Positions 18,064-27,034 of a stretch of DNA of 64,000 nt are shown piece by piece (positions within the stretch are counted from its first letter, which is position 1; every line of letters begins with the position of its first letter). Below the pieces are notes generated by a model that saw only the letters and a program-made list of their open reading frames with translations, was not told the DNA's origin and searched no databases. The stretch covers positions 4,960,001 through 5,024,000 of the forward strand of contig JAPFFF010000008.1 in NCBI GenBank assembly GCA_039105265.1, written 5' to 3'. This DNA is from Tritrichomonas musculus. Lineage: Eukaryota > Parabasalia > Tritrichomonadida > Tritrichomonadidae. The position numbers and the translations under genes are program-made.

Positions 18064-19221
18064 ATGATTTTGTCACCCTATAGAAATTATTATTATAGTT
18101 CAACCGATATTGATTTGCAACTGATAAACCTAATAACTAACTCGCTAACGAATTAATCTGTAAACGATATCACTAACGAAATACATTAATGAGCTCATTA
18201 TGGAATTGCTCGTAAACGAACTCACTAACGAGTCATTGAATACGAATCAATAACGAAAACATGTATGAACCGTCTATAATCGATCAGAACCACTCATGAA
18301 TGACTCCAAAAGTTAACTAGTTAGATCTAACTAGATATCTAACTATAAATCTAACTATTCGATTTTTATGGTCGATGAAGATTAATTCGCTTACGATGAA
18401 GAGTAAATGATGTTTATTTTTGGTTTCACTTAAATGAGTTATAGAAGAGATAAAAATCGAGGTTTAAATATATCGTATCTAGTAGTTTTTGTATTCAACG
18501 CACTGCATTTCGCGAATTATGATTTGATTCAATTAAATTACTAGTTAATGGAATGAGTAACATTTAGCATGAGCAATAGTTAGAACATGATTATGATAAA
18601 ATCTGGCGTTCGAAGAAAATTAGCTTGTTTTGCTGTTATTTATTGCGAGTTTCGTATTGTTCAAATATAGTCGTTAACTTTCGTTCAAAAAGTTTGATTG
18701 GTTTTCTATGAATGGTTAAATGTATTGGTCATAAGGTCAAATTGACCTGACCCGATTTTTCAAATAGTCGATTCCTCTGCCTAGAAAATGCTTATTTTTC
18801 AGGGTGAAAAAATTCTATGAGTTATCACAAAATTTATTGTCTTAAGGTAAAAATGCAATACGTTAAAAATTGAGAGTATGTTAATAATTTAAGAACCGCA
18901 CCTTCACAGAAAAAGTTTAAATTTCAATATATGTCAGATTTGAATTTCTGAACTTTATAAAATATTTTTATATTCAATTTGAAATGAAAATTTTTATAAT
19001 TGAATTTTTCAATTACAATTTTAGTATATTAACTTTTTCAATTAATTTTTGAACCAAAAAGAGTTTTAGATTTATATTCGAATTATTATAAAGAAGAGAA
19101 AGATTATGTAATTTATATTTAATTTCAAAATATAATATCAATAATTATCTCAAAAATTTTACTGAATTATAAAAAAAAGTATTAATGGAAAAATAAATTT
19201 ACAAAGAATTTGATAAAATTG
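18064..19221. other. Non-coding stretch with CTAACGA and TCTAACTA sub-repeats and a decayed MITE
   Basis: No gene is seen. 18130-18260 has about eight dispersed copies of (C/A)TAACGA or TAAACGA; 18310-18360 has several TCTAACTA/TAACTAG copies. From 18842 to about 19000 the sequence resembles the MITE at 48688-48927 (TTAAGGTA..., CAATACGTTAAAAATTGAGA, CAGAAAAAGTTT, GTCAGATTT, TTCTGA(A/G)CTTTAT), but I cannot find a matching right end, so it looks like a decayed or truncated copy. Confidence 0.5.
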
Positions 19222-19824
19222 GTTTCTTCCAGGGATGGCTACCGAGATCAGTTTTTACCGTTTACCGGAATGCTACTGGTAAGTAGTAAATACTGGTATT
19301 TTTTTTGGAGTATTAAGTATGTACCGGTAAATACGTTTAAAATAACCACCAGTAAAAATTTCATACCGATTTTTTTCATAAAAGTGGTAAAATGTATTTT
19401 TTTATGATTACTGGTAATTACCGGTAATTCCATATTGATATAATAATTAAAATTTTGAGTTAAAATTTTAAGCTATGACATTTAATATTTTTTTAGGCTT
19501 AAGATAATTAAATATATAATAGAATTTATATAATGAAATAAATTAAAATTATTTAATTAAACTGGTATTCTAATTTGACATTATAACAAGCATCAAACAT
19601 ATTTAATTTAGAATGATTTTTTGAAAAGTATGTTATAATATCATCAAAAAATAAATACCATTGTTTTACTGAAAGTTTCACTTCATTTCCGGTAACATTT
19701 CTCCCGGTAAATCGGTAAATGTACTGGTATTACCATATACTGGCAGCTTTAAAGGTAATACCTGTACGGTAGAGAACGTTTAAATGTTTACCGATTAGTA
19801 ACGGTAACCATCCCTGGTTTCTTC
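19222..19824. mobile_element. hAT-type MITE with perfect 8-bp target duplication
   Basis: A 587-bp element (19230-19816) with termini CAGGGATGGCTACCG and, inverted at the right, CAGGGATGGTTACCG. GTTTCTTC is duplicated on both sides (19222-19229 and 19817-19824). A CAGGG(A/G)TG start and an 8-bp duplication are the hAT signature. The inside is full of ACCGGTAA/TTACCGGT sub-terminal motifs in both directions and has no transposase. Confidence 0.88.
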
Positions 19825-20137
19825 TTTTAAAATATTGATTTGATATCTATGAAAAATGCGACTTTGCCATTAATATTTAAATAATATTATTTGTAAAAAA
19901 CTGTAAACAAAGAAAAATTTTGTCATATGTGCGATGAAAACTCCTTACCAATTTATCACCATCAATAATTTAACAATTTTTTTTTTTGATGAGATATAAT
20001 TGAAAAATATAAAATACTAAATTGATTTATGTCCACATAATCAGCAAATTCAGTGAAATTACATCACTTAATAAAATTATTTGTTATTCATTAAAGCTCA
20101 ATCAAAAGATATATATAAATTTTGTTTTTAATTGAAT
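19825..20137. other. Spacer between two mobile elements
   Basis: About 310 bp of AT-rich DNA. I see nothing further in it. Confidence 0.4.
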
Positions 20138-22400
20138 TACCCTGATCTCGGATAAAATGAGAAAGTTAGTATGGTTAAGTTTTTTTTTTATTCTGTTAAC
20201 AATTTTTACTCTGATAAAAATATTGTGATTCTAAAGAAATAAATGATTTATCGAAATCTCTCTACAACATTTTAATTATTTGATCATTTTATTATGTATT
20301 TTTTGAATAAAATTAAATCTTCTGATTACAATGTGAAGTCACTTAACGGCACAAAAAAAAAACAATTGAAAATAATTTTTCTGTAGAAAGTTCAACAGAG
20401 TTCACACAATCTCTGCCAAATAATATAGATATTCAACAAAGATCTGCGATAGATCAGCAATTTTTCCCAAAAATTCTCTTCCAACAACAATAATTTTATA
20501 CTAACATTATCGATTCTCTTCCAAACAACAACGATTCTCCAAGCAGCATCGATTCTCTCCCAAACAACAACGATTCTCCAAGCAGCAACGATTCTCTTCC
20601 AAACAACAACGATTCTCTCCCAAACAACAACGATTCTCCAAGCAGCAACGATTCTCTTCCAAACAACAACGATTCTCCAAGCAGCATCGATTCTCTTCCA
20701 AACAACAACGATTCTCCAAGCAGCATCGATTCTCTTCCAGCAGCATCGATTCTCCAAGCAGCATCGATTCTCTCCCAAACAACAACGATTCTCCAAGCAG
20801 CATCGATTCTCTCCCAAACAACAACGATTCTCCAAGCAGCAACGATTCTCTTCCAAACAACAACGATTCTCCAAGCAGCATCGATTCTCTCCCAAACAAC
20901 AACGATTCTCCAAGCAGCATCGATTCTCTTCCAAACAGCAACGATTCTCTTCCAAACAACAACGATTCTCCAAGCAGCATCGATTCTCTTCCAGCAGCAT
21001 CGATTCTCCAAGCAGCATCGATTCTCTCCCAAACAACAACGATTCTCCAAGCAGCATCGATTCTCCAAGCAGCATCGATTCTCTCCCAAACAACAACGAT
21101 TCTCCAAGCAGCAACGATTCTCTCCCAAACAACAACGATTCTCCAAACAACAACGATTCTCCAAACAACAACGATTCTCCAAGCAGCATCGATTCTCTTC
21201 CAGCAGCATCGATTCTCCAAGCAGCATCGATTCTCTCCCAAACAACAACGATTCTCCAAGCAGCATCGATTCTCCAAGCAGCATCGATTCTCTTCCAGCA
21301 GCATCGATTCTCTCCCAAACAGCATCGATTCTCTTCCAAACAACAACGATTCTCCAAGCAGCATCTCTTATATTTTAACAATCGATCATAGCATATCCAA
21401 CTTTTGTTCAAAATTTTACATGATTTTAAATCATCTTTATTTTTGTTAACAAAAAGTTTGAGTGACCGATGCTTTCACTCAAAAAGTTTAAATACCACAA
21501 TCCGTTTATTAATATCAACAACATATAATAAACGAATTGGTTTACCACTTATCTTCATATTATTTGTTATTTGATTGACCAATATTAAAGATATGATACA
21601 CAAATTTATCAATATTTATAATTCTCGTACCAATACCAAATCTTAAATTGAAGATTTAATTTTCTATTATGGACACACTTAATCAGCAAAAATACTATTT
21701 TTTCCTCATAATTACTTAATTGCGCTATAATATTCCAATCAGTTTTCACTTGATGCATATAATATTCTAAGATGATGAATTAGAAAAAATTACAAAGAAT
21801 AATATATAGCTCTTTTAAATCTATCAAATGTATTGTTTATGTTATTGCCAAAGCGATTTCTCATATCTTTTTACTTCCTAAGAAAAATCTCAAATAAGAT
21901 GATATTTTTGGAAATTTTTTTACAAAATTATTTAATCAAGCGATTTAAATACAATATATGAGAAGTATTACAAACATAGATGGAAAATTCTCCATATACG
22001 ACCAGTAACATTTTATAATCAGCCAATTGCAGCAGAATATTATTTCCCAAAAAAAATCAATTCTTTAATAACCTATCCAAAAGAGAAGGTTCATGAATAC
22101 TAAGATTATTAAATATCAGTTTTACCTTATCTTCAATTATGTTTTGAGATATTAAAATAATATTGTTTTTAGCATCTTTATTTTTTCTTTATATCTTTTA
22201 TATATAAACACTAATGCATATGAATTATATTAGCCATATTTGTATTTAGTCATTCTCATCCGTTTTCTTTTTTTTAAGCCAATTAAGTTTTTATTTTATT
22301 ATAAGGTCAAAAATTCACCTAAATTTCACCATTTTTTAATAACGATTTTTTATTAAAAAAAAAATACGTTAACTTTCTCATTTTATCCGAGATCAGGGTA
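20138..22400. mobile_element. 2.26-kb TA-flanked inverted-repeat element carrying a minisatellite
   Basis: Element 20140-22398 with perfect 29-bp inverted repeats beginning CCCTGATCTCGGATAAAATG, flanked by TA on both sides (20138-20139 and 22399-22400), as expected for a Tc1/mariner-like insertion. No transposase is visible. The left half carries the minisatellite at 20511-21365; the right half is AT-rich non-coding DNA. A perfect hairpin (TTTGAGTGA...TCACTCAAA) lies at about 21457-21482. A non-autonomous element that captured or grew a tandem array. The right end lies 34 bp from the rhomboid ATG. Confidence 0.82.
20511..21365. repeat. Minisatellite of interleaved 18/21-bp units
   Basis: About 855 bp built from modules such as AACAACAACGATTCTCCA and AGCAGCATCGATTCTCTTCC in irregular order. 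In one plus-strand frame the modules read NNNDSP / SSIDSLP for long stretches, preceded upstream (from about 20382) by an open Gln/Ser-rich stretch. All frames of both strands are open for hundreds of bases because the units are multiples of three and lack stops, so coding cannot be claimed. It is probably non-coding, or the remnant of a low-complexity gene. Confidence 0.8.
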
Positions 22401-22434
22401 CATTCAAAATAATTTTGGTAAAATCAAAAATTTT

Positions 22435-23571
22435 ATGTCGAATATTATTTCTTTAGACGACGTTAAGAAGAAAAAATCAAAAGATCCTTCTGCCGGAGTT
22501 AAAATAGTTTCACCATTTGGAACTCAATCTGCTTCTGCTTCTACTTCTTCTTCAAATCAACCAACAAATCCTAATAGTAATCCATATTTCCAGGGACAAG
22601 GGCGCACACTAGATGGTAAAGTTACAAAAACACCCAAACAAGATAATGCTCCATCGCAGCCAGTATATCAAACATTTTCGCCTCTCGAAAATAGTCGAAA
22701 CGAACCTTTACTTGATAATTCTGAAGTTTCAGACATTTTATCTCAATATAATATTCCAAAAGAATTATCTTTTCAATTTTGGTCTTTGAACACTACAGAT
22801 CCTTCAAAATTAACACCATGCTATATGTTCCAATACAGTCTTTGCCCATGCTGCTCTGGGCCATGCTGCTCTCCTGATAGGAAAAAGGACTGGTGCAAAG
22901 TTTTCAAATCAATAACATTCTACCTAATTATAATTCAGCTCATTCTCTATTCAGTATGCATATCATTATCAAAAGATATTACATGGGAGCTGAGCCCTGA
23001 TATTGATATTCTTTCTAAATTTGGAGCTAATGGATACGACTTTTTGAAGCGTTACCAATTATATCGTTTATTCAGCTATATTGTTTTACATGGATCATTG
23101 ATTCACATTTTGGTTAATAGCTTCACCCAATTTCTTTTTGTCATTCCAATGGAAGCTGCTTGGGGTATTTGGCGTTTCCTAATCATTTATGTTTCGACTG
23201 GCATTATTGGAGGACTTTTTAGTGGCATAAGAAAGTCAAATGTATCAGTTGGAGCTTCTTGTTCTATTCTTGGAATAATGGGGGGATTTACTATTCTTAT
23301 TTTAGTTTTTTGGAGTCAAATAGGATCTCAAGCCAAATTTGGCTTTATGCTTTGGATAATGCTTATGCCATTTGAATTCGTGGCAACTTCGTTTTTACCA
23401 AGCGTTGACTGGCTTGGTCACCTTGGTGGCTATCTAGGAGGCCTTGGAGTTACTGCCATCATATTTCACAAAAAAGCTACATCACCTAAACTTTCTTTAG
23501 GCCTGCTTATTGGAGGAATTATCTTTACAATTCTTGTTATTTTGGTTCCATTGTTAATGATATATCTTTAA
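22435..23571 (+). CDS. Rhomboid-family intramembrane serine protease
   Basis: 378 residues. The first ~155 are cytoplasmic and low-complexity (Ser/Asn/Thr-rich, then a CysPro cluster CYMFQYSLCPCCSGPCCS). Six to seven membrane segments follow from about 160. The catalytic Ser is in VGASCSILG (Ser275 of the GxS motif) and the His in DWLGHLGGYLGG (His329), so the dyad is intact. Rhomboids cleave membrane proteins within their transmembrane segment; trichomonads use related enzymes in adhesion. The ATG at 22435 lies only 34 bp from the end of a TA-flanked element, so its promoter is largely inside that insertion or very compact (TCAAAAATTTT before the ATG). Confidence 0.93.
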   Translation: MSNIISLDDVKKKKSKDPSAGVKIVSPFGTQSASASTSSSNQPTNPNSNPYFQGQGRTLDGKVTKTPKQDNAPSQPVYQTFSPLENSRNEPLLDNSEVSDILSQYNIPKELSFQFWSLNTTDPSKLTPCYMFQYSLCPCCSGPCCSPDRKKDWCKVFKSITFYLIIIQLILYSVCISLSKDITWELSPDIDILSKFGANGYDFLKRYQLYRLFSYIVLHGSLIHILVNSFTQFLFVIPMEAAWGIWRFLIIYVSTGIIGGLFSGIRKSNVSVGASCSILGIMGGFTILILVFWSQIGSQAKFGFMLWIMLMPFEFVATSFLPSVDWLGHLGGYLGGLGVTAIIFHKKATSPKLSLGLLIGGIIFTILVILVPLLMIYL

Positions 23572-24507
23572 CTGCTTATACTTTTTTTTTTGTTTTTTAG
23601 CAAGAAAATTATTTGATGTTGCTTTTTTATTTATTTGATGTTGATTATTTTTTTTTTACTAAAAAATCGTAATGACACCTTTCATTATCTTTGTTGTTAA
23701 TATATCTTAATCAAAGAATGATGTTTCCTCCTTGCCTAATAAAATAATACTCTTAATTTGATGTTGTTAAGGAAATCACCGATATGATATGAATAATTAT
23801 ATTTTCAAAATATGATTAATTTGATAAATAGAAATGTTATATACAACAATTTTGTTAAAGATGCAGTTTAATTCAATAAAATAAAATAATCAAATATTTA
23901 AATTAATCTTTGAACGCCCACCAGTATTTTTTTTTTTTTTTTTTTTTTGATTTCACATGAATTTAATACAATGCTACCTCATTCTCTTTGAAATAATCAG
24001 AAATGTTTAAGAACATTAATTGGAAATTAAATGTTAAGTTCTAACAGTGTGGAACGGTAAACATTCCTGGTGGTAATTTATAAAAGATGATTATTAAATT
24101 AAAAATCTTTTTTCTTCAAATAATTTTATTTGTAGCAAAAAACAAAAGATTTAGATTTTGATTCTTTTTAAAATCAATTTTATACTTACTATCTTAGTTT
24201 TTATAGATATTTTAATTGATTCTAACTGTTATTGATGAGATTGGACTTGAAAATATTGCGATTTCAATAATTTTCTATTCTGATCTCTTGATTTAAAAAT
24301 AGCTTTTTTAAACAAAGTAAAACTTGAAAAACAAAATTAGATATTTGAAGTTCAAAAAATCATTTTGCATATATTGAATTAAAAAGAAAAAAATCAATAT
24401 AATGATATAATTTATGTTATTGACTGAGAGTAACAAGGGCTCTCTTATATACATTTATGCTTTATTTATTCATAAATACTAAGAAATTGCAATTTAAAAA
24501 ACTGGAG
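23572..24507. other. AT-rich intergenic region
   Basis: About 935 bp with a 23-T run at about 23926-23948. I see no gene or paired repeat before the hairpin at 24508. Confidence 0.45.
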
Positions 24508-24557
24508 TTAAGGGAACTTCCTTCCATGAAAGTAATTGGGAAGGGAAGTTCCCTTAA
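24508..24557. promoter_or_regulatory. Long inverted repeat just before the RNase H2B start
   Basis: TTAAGGGAACTTCCTTCC (24508-24525) is followed 13 bases later by GGAAGGGAAGTTCCCTTAA (24539-24557), its inverse with one bulged base. It ends 6 bp before the ATG at 24564. It could form a stem in the DNA or 5' leader, or be a two-fold protein site. GC content is much higher than around it. Confidence 0.6.
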
Positions 24558-24563
24558 TTTTCA

Positions 24564-25307
24564 ATGAATCGAATCTCACTTTTCCCTAGTATTTTTCATA
24601 CATGTATTAAAATATATACATTTCCTCATCCACAGACAGGATTAGATGCACCATATATTATTTATAAGGGCGTTGTTTATGAACTATATGATGTTGGATC
24701 AAAAAAGCATTCATTATTTATTGGAAACAGAGTGATTTCAAATGGATCTCTACTTTTTGCTGTACAAGTTAACCCAGTATTCATCGTGCTTCCGTTATTA
24801 ATTCAAAGAGGTAGTCATCCATATAACTTGGATTCATATTTTATCGATACAAAATTTGAAGAATTGGACGATATAATTAGGAAAAAAGTTGTGGCTTTGG
24901 GCGATATATCAAATTATTATGGTCAAGATTATTGGTCTTTTAATGAAGTAAAAACATTAAAATATATGGAATCTAAATACAAACTATTATACAAACATTT
25001 TGAAAAAGAAACACCTTCAGCTTCTTCTTTTCATCTTCGTCAAAAAGCATTTGATATTATTAGGCACCATCTTCCAATGAATTTTGCATCAAAGCTTTAT
25101 ATGTATATTTCAAATCCACTTCCAGAAGCCTTTTCACCTTTTTTGTATGAACCAACAAAACCTGATATAACATTTATATCTGCTTCTCTTATCTCTCCTC
25201 AATCTTCACCTAATTTAGCAAAAAATAGCAAGAAAAAACGTAAAAAGAATGAAATCAAAGGAATGAAATCTATAACATTATATTTTTCTAATGCAAATTC
25301 AAAATAG
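24564..25307 (+). CDS. RNASEH2B: Ribonuclease H2 subunit B
   Basis: 247 residues. Order and motifs match the B subunit: an N-terminal triple-barrel part (FPHPQTGLDAPYIIY, VYELYDVGSKKHSLFIGN), then NGSLLFAVQVNPVFIVLPLL, then a helical part with a KTLKYMESKY region. The C-terminal SITLYFSN in a basic context resembles a PCNA-binding PIP box, as at the end of vertebrate RNASEH2B. RNase H2 removes ribonucleotides from DNA in the nucleus; B is a scaffold, not catalytic. The start is the ATG in TTTTCAATG, right after a long hairpin. Confidence 0.85.
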   Translation: MNRISLFPSIFHTCIKIYTFPHPQTGLDAPYIIYKGVVYELYDVGSKKHSLFIGNRVISNGSLLFAVQVNPVFIVLPLLIQRGSHPYNLDSYFIDTKFEELDDIIRKKVVALGDISNYYGQDYWSFNEVKTLKYMESKYKLLYKHFEKETPSASSFHLRQKAFDIIRHHLPMNFASKLYMYISNPLPEAFSPFLYEPTKPDITFISASLISPQSSPNLAKNSKKKRKKNEIKGMKSITLYFSNANSK

Positions 25308-25555
25308 CTAAATCCTTAATGCTAAGTTCTTGCAATACCGAATTTGATGAAAAGATTTAATAAAATTTCTCTATTGGCTTAATTTTTGCATATATTTGTT
25401 TAAATCATTCCTTTTTTCGAATATGTTTTGATCAAAATGAAAATAAGAAAGTAGAAACTTTTTGAATTGGAGTGTTTCTGTTTAAAAATTTAATTCAACA
25501 ATTATTAATGAATTTTAAATTCATCATTAGATTCAAATTCTCTTTTTTCATGCGA

Positions 25556-25981
25556 TTATTTTGGCATTCCTGTGATGGTAAGAACAACATTTCTTGAGCC
25601 TCCGTGTTCTCTATGCTCGTTTAAGTATATTCCTTGCCATGTTCCAAGAGCAAGGCGACCATCAGTTATTGGAATATTAAGTGAAACTCCGATCATTGCA
25701 CTTTTTGCATGAGCTGGCATATCATCTGCACCTTCTTGACTATGCTCCCACTGGTTTCCTTCAGGGACAACTTTGTTCATCCAATTTTCAAGGTCTCTAC
25801 GGACATCAGCGCAGCAGTTTTCATTAATAGTTATTGATGCTGAAGTATGCTGAAGAAAAATATTTAATAGACCACATTTAAAATTTCCGATTTCTGGTAT
25901 TTTTTTAAGAAGCTTATCGGTGATTAAATGACATCCTCTTGGCATTTGTGGAAGTGAAACTGTCTTTTGCACAACACTCAT
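25556..25981 (-). CDS. YjbQ/UPF0047 family protein
   Basis: 141 residues, the usual length. Diagnostic stretches are LQHTSASITINENCCADVRR, HSQEGADDMPAHAKSAMIG and the end IYLNEHREHGGSRNVVLTI; the conserved His and Glu residues form the metal/active site. Bacterial YjbQ has secondary thiamine-phosphate synthase activity; the true role is uncertain. It is cytosolic. Convergent with RNase H2B, 248 bp apart. The family is found in all domains, so transfer is not implied. Confidence 0.93.
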   Translation of the reverse strand: MSVVQKTVSLPQMPRGCHLITDKLLKKIPEIGNFKCGLLNIFLQHTSASITINENCCADVRRDLENWMNKVVPEGNQWEHSQEGADDMPAHAKSAMIGVSLNIPITDGRLALGTWQGIYLNEHREHGGSRNVVLTITGMPK

Positions 25982-26530
25982 TTCTTCTTAAAACTGTGTA
26001 AATGCATTCAAATTTTTCAATAGCATGAGCTAGATTTGTGAGGGTTGTACAAACTTTTTCAGTATAGTTGAGTGAATAACAAAATTTTAATTTATTGAGA
26101 CAATCAAATAAAATTTTGCTATTTTATAAAGTAAAAAATACTTGCGAGCTTTAACTTAACGTAAAATTTAAAAAATAAATGTTTGCTTTTGTTTAAAATT
26201 TAAACTTTTTTTTGGAAATCTTTCTTTTCTAAACTCAAAACAACAAGAAAATATTAAAAACATGTTAGAAATACAAATACAAAAATTAATTATTATTATT
26301 GAAGACCATTAACTTTGTTATCATATCAAATAATTAATAACATTGAAAAGATCAAAGACTAAAAAATGTTACAATTTTAAGAATCAGTAAAAAAAAATTA
26401 AAATTAAACATATAAAACAACTAATACAGAAAAAAAAAAAAAATTATCATAATTAAAAAATATTCATGAATGACAAAGTTATTTAAATAAAAGAATAAAA
26501 TAAAAGTAATAAAAAACTTATAATTCACTA
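25982..26530. other. AT-rich spacer
   Basis: About 550 bp holding the promoter of the YjbQ-like gene and the 3' flank of the next minus-strand gene. No further element is seen. Confidence 0.4.
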
Positions 26531-27003
26531 TTATGATGTAAGATTTGGTGGTGGCCTTCTTGCGGTGCCTCTTCTAATATTACGCCTGACACCAATTCCT
26601 TGAGGAGCCTCTTTGCTTTCAGAATCATCAGTTGCCAAAGCTGAAGTAATACTATCATCAGAAAGGGGCTGGATGCTGCCTTGTGATTGGTGAGATGAAA
26701 TAGGTGGCTTCGATCCTGGTCCAGAAGGAATATTTCCAAGTCCAGACATTTTACTAGCAAGTCCACCTGATACTTTTCCAACATACTGTGATTGCGGCCT
26801 TTGGGCATTGCCTGCAACTGTTGATGATCGCTGGATTGGTTTGGGTTTGCCAGCAGCAGGAGCATTGCCTTGGTTAAACATTGCAAGTCTTGCTGCAAGC
26901 CCACTTGCTTTAGGCTTCAAATCTTCTTTCACCGGTTCTTCCTTCTTTGGCTCAACTTTCTTTGGCTCTTCTTTAACTGGCTCTGGCTCTGGTTCCGGTT
27001 CTG

Positions 27004-27034
<31 letters not shown>

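Noticed and set aside
20392-21411. Three overlapping minus-strand open frames of 260-340 codons rich in CC, ENR and ESL repeats
   Set aside because: They are translations of the minisatellite in different frames. All frames lack stops because of the repeat units, and none has a supported start or non-repeat domain.
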